From Pseudoruegeria sp. HB172150 (GTDB taxonomy: Bacteria; Pseudomonadota; Alphaproteobacteria; Rhodobacterales; Rhodobacteraceae), in the NCBI RefSeq assembly GCF_013184805.1, contig NZ_JAATNG010000002.1, positions 434,001 to 498,000 of the forward strand: a stretch of 64,000 nucleotides of DNA, read 5' to 3'. Every line of letters starts with the position of its first letter. Positions within the stretch are counted from its first letter, which is position 1. Positions 36,175 through 44,999 of this stretch are shown here, piece by piece. The position numbers and the translations under genes are program-made. The notes below the pieces were generated by a model, which saw nothing but the letters and a program-made list of their open reading frames with translations, did not search any database and was not told the origin of the DNA.

Positions 36175-36195
36175 GCGCGAATAGCGGCGAAGCCG
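36175..36195 (+). repeat. Direct repeat, copy 2, flanking the esterase gene
   Basis: Begins GCGCGAAT and ends AAGCCG; matches copy 1 at 35335-35355 in 19 of 21 positions. It lies 34 bp after the esterase stop. Confidence 0.4.
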
Positions 36196-36404
36196 CCGCG
36201 CATCGACGGGCCGTCCCTGGGCCCGGCGATTTGGGTGCCGCAAGCGAATATCTCCATGTGTAGAGGGGTGTGGCCGGCATGAAGCGCCTACGCTTTCCGG
36301 TCGGATCGCCGCGCCGCGGCACGTCGATGCGCGGTCCGGGTTACTCTGTCCGAAGCGTCCGCAAGCCCAGCCTTTCTCGGGCCACGACCGGAACTCCGCG
36401 CTGC

Positions 36405-37031
36405 CTACTCCGCCGCCTGCCTGACGCCGTATTTCTCGATGAATTCCTCGATCGACAGCTTCCGGATGTCCGGCAGCGCCGCGCGCAGCGCGTCGTGCGA
36501 CCAGTCCCACCATGCGATCTGTTGCAGCGCTGCGGCCTGCGCCTCGGTGAAACGCGGCTTGATGGGTTTCGCGGGCACGCCGCCGACGATGGTGTAGGGG
36601 GCGACGTCCTTTGACACCACGGCCCCGGCGCCCACAACGGCGCCGTCGCCGATGGTGACGCCGGGCAGCACGGTGACGCCGTGGCCGATCCAGACGTCGT
36701 TGCCGATAGTCACCCAGTGATCCTTGCGCCACTGGAAGAACTCGGCGTCGTCCTCGCCCAGGTCGAACATTTCCGCCCGGTAGGTGAAGTGATGCTGTGC
36801 CGCGCGCCAAGTGGCGTGGTTGCCGGGGTTGATCCGGGCACCCTGTGCGATGGAGCAGAACTTGCCGATGGTCGACCACACAGCCGAGCTGTCGGTGACG
36901 ATGTAGGAATAATCGCCGAACTCAACCTCGCGCAGGGTGACACGCGCCTGGATGTCGGTCCAGCGGCCGAGGGTGCAGTTGGTGACCTTCGCCGTCTCGT
37001 GGATGGTGGGGGCTTCGGAGAGTTTCTTCAC
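36405..37031 (-). CDS. Hexapeptide-repeat acetyltransferase of phosphonate clusters
   Basis: 208 residues of left-handed beta-helix type ([50 protein letters not shown]), like xenobiotic/chloramphenicol acetyltransferases of the family often found beside C-P lyase genes. It should transfer an acetyl group from acetyl-CoA to an amino or hydroxyl group, possibly of an aminophosphonate. GTG 37031 overlaps the previous stop as GTGA; a longer reading extends through the upstream gene in another frame and is not credible. Confidence 0.83.
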   Translation of the reverse strand: MKKLSEAPTIHETAKVTNCTLGRWTDIQARVTLREVEFGDYSYIVTDSSAVWSTIGKFCSIAQGARINPGNHATWRAAQHHFTYRAEMFDLGEDDAEFFQWRKDHWVTIGNDVWIGHGVTVLPGVTIGDGAVVGAGAVVSKDVAPYTIVGGVPAKPIKPRFTEAQAAALQQIAWWDWSHDALRAALPDIRKLSIEEFIEKYGVRQAAE

Positions 37032-37894
37032 AGGGTGGCCTCGGTTGGCTGGATGTCTGTCAGCGCGGGGTGGCGCAGGCGGATGCTGGCGGATTCCCGG
37101 CGTTCGGCCCGACCGTCGCGGAGCAGGATCGGTTCGGAGAGCAGCTTTACCTCGCGCACTCCCAGTTCCGGAAAGTCGAGACCCATCGAATGCGCCAGCG
37201 CAGCGCGGAAGCCGGGTTTCGGATTCAGCGCCGGTGCGATGTCGCGGCTGCCCAGTTTGAGGTAATGCGCGATGTCCCATTCCTGAAACACATCGTCGAT
37301 CCGGGTGACGACCCAGCAGTGCATGTCCTCGCACCAGTCACGTTTTTCGGCGGGGAAGAAGCAGCCGGTGATGTAGCCCGCTTCGATCCCGGCGGCGCGC
37401 AGCGATGCGATGAAATAGGTGTTGATGTCGACGCAGGAGCCCTCTGTCAGGCCGCAGCCGAGCAGGGGCACCTCGTCCATGCCATCGTTGAACCGGATAT
37501 CGGGGTGGCCGTAGGTGAAACGTTCTGCCACGGCGCAGGCGATGCGGCGGGAGCGCTCGTCGTCTGGCCCGGTTCCGGCGATGTCGGATGCCTCGGCCAG
37601 CAGGGCCTCGGCGGCGCGGGTGTAGCGCGAGGCGGTCGGGTGGAACATCGCCTCGGGATAGGTTCCGTCTTTGCTTTCCTCGTAGCGATAACGAAGGGTG
37701 AGGGCAGGGCCAGCGGCGCTGATGGCAAGCGCGGGCAGGCCGGTGGCGGCCTCGGTGACGTGGCGGACCTGACCGCCGGAGACGTCGCAGCCGCGCGATA
37801 CGGCATGGGGCGTCGACTGGCCGCAGGCGGCCAGCACAAGTGCGCCGGGAGGCAGGTTGTCGACGGTGACGGTGATCTCGAATTCGGAGGTCAT
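37028..37894 (-). CDS. Transglutaminase-like domain protein in the phn operon
   Basis: 288 residues. The second half is a transglutaminase-like papain fold: Cys154 in [22 protein letters not shown], His192 in DMHCWVV and Asp207 in EWDIAHY form the expected triad. The first about 75 residues form a separate small beta-rich segment. No signal peptide. It may be a protease, amidase or ligase acting on a peptide-like or amide substrate. It is translationally coupled to the acetyltransferase gene and lies in the phnCDEE operon, where such a protein is not a standard member. Confidence 0.75.
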   Translation of the reverse strand: MTSEFEITVTVDNLPPGALVLAACGQSTPHAVSRGCDVSGGQVRHVTEAATGLPALAISAAGPALTLRYRYEESKDGTYPEAMFHPTASRYTRAAEALLAEASDIAGTGPDDERSRRIACAVAERFTYGHPDIRFNDGMDEVPLLGCGLTEGSCVDINTYFIASLRAAGIEAGYITGCFFPAEKRDWCEDMHCWVVTRIDDVFQEWDIAHYLKLGSRDIAPALNPKPGFRAALAHSMGLDFPELGVREVKLLSEPILLRDGRAERRESASIRLRHPALTDIQPTEATL

Positions 37895-37989
37895 GTGCGC
37901 GCTTTCTCTCCGGAAGGCGGGATTGCGGTGCCGCGGTGGGAGGGGCCGGAGGTGTTCGGGAGTTCTGCGGTGGTTCGTGCCATCCCGGA

Positions 37990-38535
37990 TCACTCCAGCG
38001 ACAGGCGGGTGAAGGTCATGGGCCGGTCCCCCGAGAAGGTCAGATCGAACAGATCCGGGTTGGCCAGCGCGAACATTTCGTCCGGACCGAAGGCGGGGTC
38101 GATGCCGCTGAGGAGCGCCGCGATCAGGCCGCCATGGGACACCACCGCGGGGCGGTCGCGACCGAGGGCTGCGATGCGGGCTAGGGCCCGCAGGGCGCGG
38201 GATTCGGTTGCTGCAAGGCTTTCGCCACCGGGCAGGTACATCTGCCGGTCGGCAAAGCCCAGGCGCAGCTGCTCGCGCCAGTCGTCGCGGGGTTCGGCGG
38301 TCAGCACACGCTCGCGCAGGTCGTCGTCGGTATCCACCGCCGCGCCGATGCTGGCGGCGAAGGGTTCGGCGGTTTCCACGGCCCGCCTGTACGGGCTCGA
38401 ATGGATGGCGCAGGCGCCGAGTGCGCGCAGGCGCGGGGCGAGCGCCTGCGCCTGGGCGCGACCGGACGTGGTCAGCAGGGCCTCGGGCGCCTGGCCGGTG
38501 GTTTCCGCGTGGCGTATCAGCAGGATGGTGTTCAC
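37990..38535 (-). CDS. Histidine phosphatase family protein (phosphoglycerate mutase-like)
   Basis: 181 residues with the phospho-accepting RHAET at 8-12, the IHSSPYRRAVETA segment and the second His in VVSHGG. It should remove phosphate from a small phosphorylated metabolite. It overlaps phnE by four bases (ATGA), so it belongs to the transport operon. No phnN or phnP gene is present in the window; this phosphatase could act on a pathway intermediate instead (speculative). Confidence 0.85.
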   Translation of the reverse strand: MNTILLIRHAETTGQAPEALLTTSGRAQAQALAPRLRALGACAIHSSPYRRAVETAEPFAASIGAAVDTDDDLRERVLTAEPRDDWREQLRLGFADRQMYLPGGESLAATESRALRALARIAALGRDRPAVVSHGGLIAALLSGIDPAFGPDEMFALANPDLFDLTFSGDRPMTFTRLSLE

Positions 38536-39392
38536 TTCGCCCCTTCGTGCCGCCCGATGATCCGCGACCGGATCAGCCCGGACAGGTAGTCGATGACGTA
38601 GACCATAGCGATGATCAGAAAGATGATCGACCAGGCCTCGTCCCAGCGGTAGGCGGCGATGCGGTCGGAGAGCATGAAGCCGATGCCGCCTGCGCCGACG
38701 ATGCCGAGAATGGTGCCGGAGCGGACGTTGGATTCGAAGTTGTAGAGCAGGATCGACAGGATCACCGGCATCACCTGCGGCAGGGTTCCGAAACGGATCT
38801 GCTGCAGGCGGGACCCGCCGGCGGCCTTGACGCCTTCGACCGGTTTCTCGGAGGTGTTCTCGATGGCCTCCGAGAAAAGCTTGGCGAAGGTGCCGATCTC
38901 GGACACCGCGATGGCGAGGATGCCGGGCAGGGGACCGAGGCCGAAGGCCCGGATGAAGATCAGCGCGAGGATCAGCGTCTCGAAGGCGCGGATGACATCG
39001 TAGCCGCGGCGAACGGTCAGCCGCAGGAAACCCAGCCGGTTGATGTTCTTGGCGCCGAGGAAGGACAGCGGGAAGGCGAAGACGGCTCCGATCAATGTGC
39101 CGAGGAAGGCCATGGAGAGGGTTTCGCCCAGCCCCTCGAGCACCGGCTCGAACTCTTCCCAGGTGGTCCAGATATGCGGCGGGAACATGAAGGAGAGAAC
39201 GTTGCCGAAACGCTCGATGCCGGTCCAGATCCGCGCGGGCGAGAAGTCGAAGGCCCAGAGGCAGTAGGCGAAGAGTCCGAGGAAGCCGGTCCAGAGCACG
39301 GCGCGCCTGATGCGGACGGGGAGCGGCGCTTCGAAGGCCAGCGGGTGGTCGGAGCGGGCGGCGGCGATGCGGGCGTCGGTGATGTCGGTCAT
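38532..39392 (-). CDS. phnE: Phosphonate ABC transporter permease PhnE (second)
   Basis: 286 residues with about six hydrophobic segments, the EAA loop VEGVKAAGGSRLQQIRFGTLPQVMP and the SNVRSGTILGIVGAGGIG stretch typical of PhnE. It pairs with the preceding PhnE as heterodimeric channel of the PhnCDE importer. The start overlaps the upstream phnE stop by four bases. Confidence 0.93.
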   Translation of the reverse strand: MTDITDARIAAARSDHPLAFEAPLPVRIRRAVLWTGFLGLFAYCLWAFDFSPARIWTGIERFGNVLSFMFPPHIWTTWEEFEPVLEGLGETLSMAFLGTLIGAVFAFPLSFLGAKNINRLGFLRLTVRRGYDVIRAFETLILALIFIRAFGLGPLPGILAIAVSEIGTFAKLFSEAIENTSEKPVEGVKAAGGSRLQQIRFGTLPQVMPVILSILLYNFESNVRSGTILGIVGAGGIGFMLSDRIAAYRWDEAWSIIFLIIAMVYVIDYLSGLIRSRIIGRHEGAK

Positions 39393-40333
39393 TCCCGGTC
39401 TCCCAGTCCGATGACGCGGTGGCGCAGCTTTTCCGAGCCGTAGTCGATGATTACAACGGTCACGAAGATGATGATGAACAGCGCCGAGAGGTCGGTGTAT
39501 TCCTGGAACGACATGGCGGTGCGGATCTCCTGCCCCAGTCCGCCGGCGCCGACATAGCCGATGATCGAAGAGGAGCGCACGTTGATCTCGAACCTGAGCA
39601 GCGTGTAGCTGATCACATTCGGCAGCACCTGCGGCACGGCGCCATAGCGGATCTGGTCGAACCAGTTACCGCCGGCGGCCTTTACACCTTCGAGCGGGCG
39701 CATGTCGATGTTTTCGATAGCTTCGGAGTAAAGCTTGCCGAGCGCGCCGGTGGCGTGCAGGCCGATGGCCATGACGCCTGCCATCGGGCCGACCGAGAAG
39801 CAGAACACGAAGATCAGCGCCCAGACGAGCTCCGGTACGGTCCGGGCGATTTCCAGGTAGCGGCGGGTGATCCACAGGATCCACCGGTTCGGCGCCAGGT
39901 TGCGCGAGGCGGGAAAGGCCAGGGTAAAGCCGCCGATGACGCCGAATGTAGTGGCCATGAAGGCGATCAGGATGGTTTCGATCAGCAGGCGCAGCCATGT
40001 CTGCCAGCGCCAGAACCAGTTTGCGAGATCGGCGCCGAGGGTTTCCCAGTGCAGATCCGGGAAGGTCTGGACGATGTATTCACCCAGCCGCGGCAGGCCG
40101 GCGGGAATGATCCAGCGCCATTCGCGGCTGCCGTCGGGCATGGTCACCTGGGTGACCTTGAAGAAGTCGCCGAGCCAGGCGGTGAGGCAGAATGCGGCGA
40201 AGAAAAGAATGGTCCCCACGGCCCAGGAGATGCGGGCGGAGCGGCGTTTTTCGGCGTAGTCGCGCTCGAAGGCGGCGATCGCGCTTGGTCCGGAGACCGG
40301 CGGGTTGGTGGTGAACTCGGCGGTTATGGTCAT
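39389..40333 (-). CDS. phnE: Phosphonate ABC transporter permease PhnE (first)
   Basis: 314 residues with the PhnE EAA loop LEGVKAAGGNWFDQIRYGAVPQVLP and INVRSSSIIGYVGAGGLG. The N-terminus carries a cytoplasmic segment before the first helix. It is 58 bp downstream of phnD with a strong hairpin in the gap. Two permease genes in tandem are common in alphaproteobacterial phosphonate importers. Confidence 0.93.
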   Translation of the reverse strand: MTITAEFTTNPPVSGPSAIAAFERDYAEKRRSARISWAVGTILFFAAFCLTAWLGDFFKVTQVTMPDGSREWRWIIPAGLPRLGEYIVQTFPDLHWETLGADLANWFWRWQTWLRLLIETILIAFMATTFGVIGGFTLAFPASRNLAPNRWILWITRRYLEIARTVPELVWALIFVFCFSVGPMAGVMAIGLHATGALGKLYSEAIENIDMRPLEGVKAAGGNWFDQIRYGAVPQVLPNVISYTLLRFEINVRSSSIIGYVGAGGLGQEIRTAMSFQEYTDLSALFIIIFVTVVIIDYGSEKLRHRVIGLGDRE

Positions 40334-40350
40334 GGGATCGCGCGCATGAA

Positions 40351-40376
40351 AAGGGCGGGCAACGGCGCCCGCCCTT
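40351..40376 (-). terminator. Intercistronic hairpin between phnD and phnE
   Basis: AAGGGCGGGC (40351-40360) and GCCCGCCCTT (40367-40376) form a perfect 10 bp stem with a 6-base loop. It lies after the binding-protein gene and before the permease genes on the transcribed strand, with no U-run. Confidence 0.65.
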
Positions 40377-40391
40377 CATGGCCTGTTTGTC

Positions 40392-41312
40392 TTACGAACC
40401 GCGGCGCTGTTCTTTCAGCCACTGGCGCATGTCGACGATCCACTGGTAGCGTTCGTGATCGACGCGCTTGAAGCCGGCATCGGGGTTCGGATCGTTCGGA
40501 TCGATGCGGTTGTAGGCGGCCCAACCTTCGGGATCGGCAGTCGGGAAGGATTCGAAGGCTGCAGTGATCTCTTCGATCATTTCCGGCGGCAGATTGGTGC
40601 GGAAGGCGAGCGGGCCGCTGGTGATCTCGGGGCTTTCCCAAATCTTGCAGACAACACCCTTCTCGATCATGCCCTTGTTTTCCATGTTCTGGAAAACGCC
40701 GTCGAGGTCGCTCGACTGGTTGGTGGAGGCGGTGTCGAAGGTGCCGTTCACCACGCCCTGCACGCCGGCTTCGTGGCTGCCCGAGAACGGAGTGGCAGAG
40801 AAATACTCGGCCGGGTCGATCCCTTCTTTGGAGACGAAGTTGAAGTAGGGCACGGCGTAACCCGAGGTCGAGTCGGGATCGGCGAAGGCGTGAACCTTGC
40901 CCTCGGCATCGGCCAGCGATTTGATGCCGCTGTCGCAGCGGGTGACCACGATGGAGTTGTAGCCCGAGTTGCCGTCTTTCTTGACCGTGGTCAGGGTCGG
41001 CACGACGCCGCCTTCGGTGGCGGTATAGGCGGCAGCATAGGAGGAGGAGCCGAAGCGCGCCGCTTCGATCTGGTTGGCGGCGATGGCCTGGATCACGCCG
41101 TCGTAGTTGCCGGCGGTAAAGATCTCGACCGAAACGCCGAGCGTGTCCTCAAGGTAGGCCCGCAGCGGTTCGTTGCGTTCCAGCCGGTCCTTTTCGTTTT
41201 CGCCCGACAGGACGCCGAACTTGACGACCTGATAGTCGTCGCGCCAGCCCTCGGCAAAGAGCGGGCCGGCGGCGGTCAGCGCCACGATGGCAGCGGTGGT
41301 GAACAGTTTCAT
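40392..41312 (-). CDS. phnD: Phosphonate ABC transporter substrate-binding protein
   Basis: 306 residues with a Sec signal peptide (MKLFTTAAIVALTAAGPLFA) and PhnD-type features: FGVLSGENEKDRLER, FTAGNYDGVIQAIAANQIEAARFG and FADPDSTSGYAVPYF, where the Ser/Thr cluster binds the phosphono group in the family. It delivers phosphonate or phosphate esters to the PhnE channel. It is 36 bp after phnC and followed by a stem-loop. Confidence 0.94.
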   Translation of the reverse strand: MKLFTTAAIVALTAAGPLFAEGWRDDYQVVKFGVLSGENEKDRLERNEPLRAYLEDTLGVSVEIFTAGNYDGVIQAIAANQIEAARFGSSSYAAAYTATEGGVVPTLTTVKKDGNSGYNSIVVTRCDSGIKSLADAEGKVHAFADPDSTSGYAVPYFNFVSKEGIDPAEYFSATPFSGSHEAGVQGVVNGTFDTASTNQSSDLDGVFQNMENKGMIEKGVVCKIWESPEITSGPLAFRTNLPPEMIEEITAAFESFPTADPEGWAAYNRIDPNDPNPDAGFKRVDHERYQWIVDMRQWLKEQRRGS

Positions 41313-41348
41313 CGAGTGGTCTCCCTTGGTGTCAATGTCGGGGTGGCC

Positions 41349-42161
41349 TTACGCCGGAACCTTTTCGCGGTGCCGGATCGAAGTGGAGGTGACGGCCTCG
41401 TTGAACTCCTCGAGTCCCTCGGAACCGTAGATGTCGCGCACAACCTCGTCGGTGAGCTGCGGCGCGGTGCCGTCGAACATGACCCGGCCGTCGCGCATCG
41501 CGATGACGCGGTCGCAGTAGGCGCGGGCCGTATCGAGGGTGTGGAGGTTGACCAGAACGGTCAGTCCGTCCTCGCGGTTGATGGATTTCAGCGCTTCCAT
41601 CACGCGGGTGGCGTTGCCCGGGTCGAGCGAGGCGATGGGTTCGTCGGCCAGCATGATGCGCGGGTTCTGGACCAGGGCGCGGGCGATGGCGACGCGCTGC
41701 TGCTGGCCGCCGGAGAGCGTGCCGGCGCGCTGCAGCGCCTTCGGCGCCATGTCGAGCCGGTCGAGCGCTTCGATTGCCATCGTCCGTTCGGCGTCGGAAA
41801 AGCGCATCGCCATCGAGTTGACGAAGCTGTGGTCGGCGAGGCGGCCGACCAGCACGTTGGTCAGCACGTCGAGCCGTTCCACCAGGTTGAACTGCTGGAA
41901 GATCATCGCGCAGTCGCGGCGCCATTCCCGCAGCGCCTTGCCGCGTAGCGATGTTATCGTTCGCTCGCCGAAGCTGACCTGCCCCTCGGACGGGTCTATC
42001 AGGCGGTTGATCAGGCGCAGAAGCGTGGACTTTCCTGCGCCGGAGCGACCGATGACGCCGACGAACTGACCGGGCAGGATCGTCAGTGATACCTGATCCA
42101 CCGCGGCGACACTGCCGAAACGTCGGGTGAGGTTCTGGAGCGTGAGTTCGTGTCTGTTCAT
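41349..42161 (-). CDS. phnC: Phosphonate ABC transporter ATP-binding protein
   Basis: 270 residues with Walker [11 protein letters not shown]-loop region [23 protein letters not shown], signature [15 protein letters not shown] and Walker [14 protein letters not shown]; all typical of PhnC. It opens the minus-strand operon phnC-D-E-E-phosphatase-transglutaminase-acetyltransferase. A 14 bp palindromic box shared with the phnF promoter lies 38 bp upstream. Confidence 0.95.
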   Translation of the reverse strand: MNRHELTLQNLTRRFGSVAAVDQVSLTILPGQFVGVIGRSGAGKSTLLRLINRLIDPSEGQVSFGERTITSLRGKALREWRRDCAMIFQQFNLVERLDVLTNVLVGRLADHSFVNSMAMRFSDAERTMAIEALDRLDMAPKALQRAGTLSGGQQQRVAIARALVQNPRIMLADEPIASLDPGNATRVMEALKSINREDGLTVLVNLHTLDTARAYCDRVIAMRDGRVMFDGTAPQLTDEVVRDIYGSEGLEEFNEAVTSTSIRHREKVPA

Positions 42162-42497
42162 GCACTCCGTTCTGGAGCGATTCCGTAACCCGGGATTTTC
42201 ATTCGGATGAATTTTCTGCTGCCTCCCTGCGACGGGAATGTGACGCCTGGCGGGTGCCGCATCCGGGGATCGCGGGGGGCGGAACGGGTTTTGATGCAGC
42301 CTTGTGCAAAGTCATCCGGAGGCTTCGCGTTCCCGTTACATTTCCGCAAAGGAACCGTCATGAAAACGATGGCCCCGTGTCACTCCGGCCAGTTGCGAGG
42401 GCGTCCGGCCCGCCGTGATGGAGAGCGACGGTCTTGCCGTCATGGCGCGGCGGTCCTATTCGGACGCTGAGGCGAATCCAGCACAAGGGGCAGGGAC
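42162..42497. other. Divergent promoter region phnC / phnM
   Basis: 336 bp without a convincing gene. It contains the shared phn operator at 42199-42212. Further right, CGTTACA (42334-42340) and CGTCATG (42356-42362) lie 22 bp apart, which would fit two half-sites of a degenerate PHO box with a poor middle repeat; this is weak. An AGGGGC ribosome binding site precedes phnM. Confidence 0.55.
42199..42212. promoter_or_regulatory. Candidate PhnF operator, phnC promoter copy
   Basis: TCATTCGGATGAAT. The reverse complement of the same 14 bp occurs at 50206-50219 over the phnF start. The core ATTCGGAT is nearly palindromic. GntR/HutC regulators such as PhnF bind short palindromes of this kind, so both phn transcription units are probably controlled together. 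Confidence 0.65.
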
Positions 42498-43721
42498 ATG
42501 GACGGGACGGGCATGATGCAGGCGACCGTGTTCGAAGGCGCGGAGGTTGTGCTGGGCGACCGGATCGAGAAGGTCTCGGTCCGGGTGGAGGACGGGGTGA
42601 TCACCGGGCTCGACGTATCACACGATGGGGCGCGGGTGGTGGAGGCGAAGGGGCGGTTGCTGGCACCGGCGCTGGTCGATGTGCACGGCGACGCTTTCGA
42701 GCGGCAGCTGATGCCGCGGCCGGGTGTGTTCTTTCCCATCGACGTGGCCGTGCTGGAGACCGACCGGCAGCTGGCCGGGAACGGCATCGCCACTGCCTAT
42801 CATGCCATGACCATGGGCTGGGAGCCGGGGCTGCGGTCGATCGACCGGGGCAGGGAGCTGGTTCAGAAACTGTCGGACATGGCGCCGCGGCTGGCCGTGG
42901 AGAATCGGGTGCAGTTGCGCTGGGAGACGTTCTGCCTGGAGGCGGAGGACGCGCTGGCCGACATGCTGGCCTCCGGGCTGACGCCGTCGGTCGCGTTCAA
43001 CGATCACACCTCGATGGGTCTGCTTGCGCCGGACGTGCGGCTGCAGGACCGGCCGTTCGAACTGTCGCCGGATTTTCCGGTGGTCGATACGACTTCTGCC
43101 GAGTTCCGCCGAAAGATGGAGAAGCGGGCGATGCGGTCGGACATTCCGGTCGACGCGTTCATTTCGCTGATGCTGGGTGTCTGGGAGCGGCGCCCGCAGG
43201 TGGCCGATGGCATTGCACGGGTGGCCGAAAAGGCGCGAGCCGTGGGGGCGCCGATGCTGAGCCATGACGATACGCAGATCGAGACGCGGGATTTCTATCG
43301 CGGACACGGCTCGCGTATCTCAGAGTTTCCAATGAACGACACGGTGACAGAAGCGGCGCGCGAGGCGGGGGACTGGATCGTCTTCGGATCGCCCAACGTG
43401 GTGCGGGGCGGCAGTCACATCGGGTCGCCCTCGGCGGCGGAGATGGTGGAGCGGGGCCTCTGTGATATCCTCGCGTCGGATTACTATTATCCGGCGGTGC
43501 TGGCAGCGGTTGCACGGCTGCACGCAGAAGAACGCGCGCCTCTGCATGAGCTGTGGAAGCTGATTTCCACCAATGCCGCGGCCGCCTCGGGCCTGACCGA
43601 CCGGGGCGAGATCGCGACAGGGAAGCGGGCCGATCTGGTGCTTGTCGACTGGCCCGACAGTGCGGCGCCGAAAATCGACATGACGCTCAGCGCCGGGCGC
43701 GTGGCACACAGCGCGTTCTGA
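42498..43721 (+). CDS. phnM: PhnM-like amidohydrolase (alpha-D-ribose 1-methylphosphonate 5-triphosphate diphosphatase family), first copy
   Basis: 407 residues. The metal-binding start is LVDVHGDAFERQLMPRPGV; the late GSPNVVRGGSHIGS and SDYYYPAVL segments are PhnM features. The VHGDAFERQ form differs from DMHGDMIERE of the second copy at 43830, so the two are separate subtypes (about 40% similar by eye, not recent duplicates). PhnM removes diphosphate from the ribose-triphosphate phosphonate intermediate. It is transcribed opposite to the rest of the locus. Confidence 0.9.
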   Translation: MDGTGMMQATVFEGAEVVLGDRIEKVSVRVEDGVITGLDVSHDGARVVEAKGRLLAPALVDVHGDAFERQLMPRPGVFFPIDVAVLETDRQLAGNGIATAYHAMTMGWEPGLRSIDRGRELVQKLSDMAPRLAVENRVQLRWETFCLEAEDALADMLASGLTPSVAFNDHTSMGLLAPDVRLQDRPFELSPDFPVVDTTSAEFRRKMEKRAMRSDIPVDAFISLMLGVWERRPQVADGIARVAEKARAVGAPMLSHDDTQIETRDFYRGHGSRISEFPMNDTVTEAAREAGDWIVFGSPNVVRGGSHIGSPSAAEMVERGLCDILASDYYYPAVLAAVARLHAEERAPLHELWKLISTNAAAASGLTDRGEIATGKRADLVLVDWPDSAAPKIDMTLSAGRVAHSAF

Positions 43722-43772
43722 ACCGGGGCCCGGATCCTCTATTCTTCTGGCTGAAAGTATCCCAAGGGGCTC

Positions 43773-43819
43773 CCGGGGGACAACGCCCCCGGCAGGTCGG
43801 ATTGCAGGCTTCAATCCGA
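43773..43819. terminator. Pair of stem-loops between convergent phnM genes
   Basis: CCGGGGG (43773-43779) pairs with CCCCCGG (43786-43792), and TCGGATTG (43797-43804) pairs with CAATCCGA (43812-43819). Both lie in the 108 bp gap between two convergent stops, so a bidirectional terminator is likely, though no long U-run follows. Confidence 0.55.
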
Positions 43820-43829
43820 GAGCCTGCGA

Positions 43830-44999
43830 TCAGGCCGCCGCGTGCAGCAGCAACGAGCCGTCCGAGAAGATCTTGCGCCCGCCGCGGAAGGTGGCGCGGA
43901 CATGTCCCACGCCCTCGTCATCGGCGATGACCAGATCGGCGCGCTTGCCCAGGGCGATCTCGCCGCGGTCGGCGAGACCCAGGGCGCGGGCCGGATTGGC
44001 GGTGGCGAGGCGGGTTGCGCCGGCGAGGCCCTGCGGGTCGGCCCGGCCGAGGATCAGAATAGCTGGCAGGATCGCTGAAGGGTGGTAGTCGGCGGCGAGT
44101 ATGTCGAGCAGGCCTTTCAAATGGGCCTCCCGGGCCGAGAGATTGCCGGAATAGCTTTCGCCGCGCAGCGCGTTGGGCGCGCCCATCGCGGTCAGGAGAC
44201 CGCGTGAACGCGCGGCGCGCGCGGCTTCCTCGGTGACCGGGAATTCCGAAATCGTGGCGCCGAGGGAGTGCATCAGCGCGACCTTTTCGGGGGTATCGTC
44301 ATCATGGCTTGCCAGAGCGATGCCATGTTCGGCGCAGGTGGCCGAAATGGCGGCGAGGGTGGCGGCGACGTCGCCGGCGGAGCGGCGTTTCTCGTCGATG
44401 CGTTCCTGCACGTCTGCGACGGCCTCGGCCTCGGTCATGCCCTTTTCCTTTACGGTGCGGGCGGTCAGGCGCTCGATGTCGCGGTACTGGCCCTGGCCGG
44501 GTGTGTGGTCGGTCAGCGAGACCAGATCGACCGTGCCATCGGAAATCAGTTCTTCGACCACGGCGAGGGCGTTGGGGTAGTTGATCTCGAACCGCGCGTG
44601 GACGCGGTGGTCGACCTTTAGGACCTGGCGCATCGTCTTCAGCGCGCGGAGCATCTCCTTGGAATGCTCGTAGCTGCGCAGGTGGCCGTAGGCGGATTTC
44701 GGGTTGAACGAGACGGCGGCGTAGCCGGTCGTGACGCCGTTGACCTTGAGTCGGCGGTCGAGGTCGCGCAGGCCAAGCTCCATCGGCATCTTCACGTTCG
44801 GGCGCGGCTCGACTTCGCGCTCGATCATGTCGCCGTGCATGTCGATGAAGCCGGGCATCAGCAGCAGGCCGTCGCCGTCGAGGGCGGGGTTGTCGACCGG
44901 GTGACCGGTGATTTCGGCGATCCTGCCGTCCTCGATGCGCAGCGCGCCTCGGTTCAGTACGGCTTCGGGCAGGACGATGCGGAAATTGCTAAGCCACAT
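43830..44999 (-). CDS. phnM: Alpha-D-ribose 1-methylphosphonate 5-triphosphate diphosphatase PhnM, second copy
   Basis: 389 residues of the amidohydrolase superfamily. LMPGFIDMHGDMIEREVEPRPNVKMPMELGLRDLDRRL is the standard PhnM start with the HxD metal motif; SLTDHTPGQGQYRD and ALASHDDDTPEKV carry further metal ligands. It ends the phnFGHIJKLM unit and overlaps phnL by 11 bases. It hydrolyses the triphosphate intermediate after the PhnGHIL step. Two phnM genes of different type in one locus are unusual. Confidence 0.93.
   Translation of the reverse strand: MWLSNFRIVLPEAVLNRGALRIEDGRIAEITGHPVDNPALDGDGLLLMPGFIDMHGDMIEREVEPRPNVKMPMELGLRDLDRRLKVNGVTTGYAAVSFNPKSAYGHLRSYEHSKEMLRALKTMRQVLKVDHRVHARFEINYPNALAVVEELISDGTVDLVSLTDHTPGQGQYRDIERLTARTVKEKGMTEAEAVADVQERIDEKRRSAGDVAATLAAISATCAEHGIALASHDDDTPEKVALMHSLGATISEFPVTEEAARAARSRGLLTAMGAPNALRGESYSGNLSAREAHLKGLLDILAADYHPSAILPAILILGRADPQGLAGATRLATANPARALGLADRGEIALGKRADLVIADDEGVGHVRATFRGGRKIFSDGSLLLHAAA

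Noticed and set aside
36405-37334. A 309-residue version of the acetyltransferase
   Set aside because: The added residues are Arg/Pro-rich shadow sequence of the transglutaminase-like gene; GTG 37031 in a GTGA overlap is the natural start.
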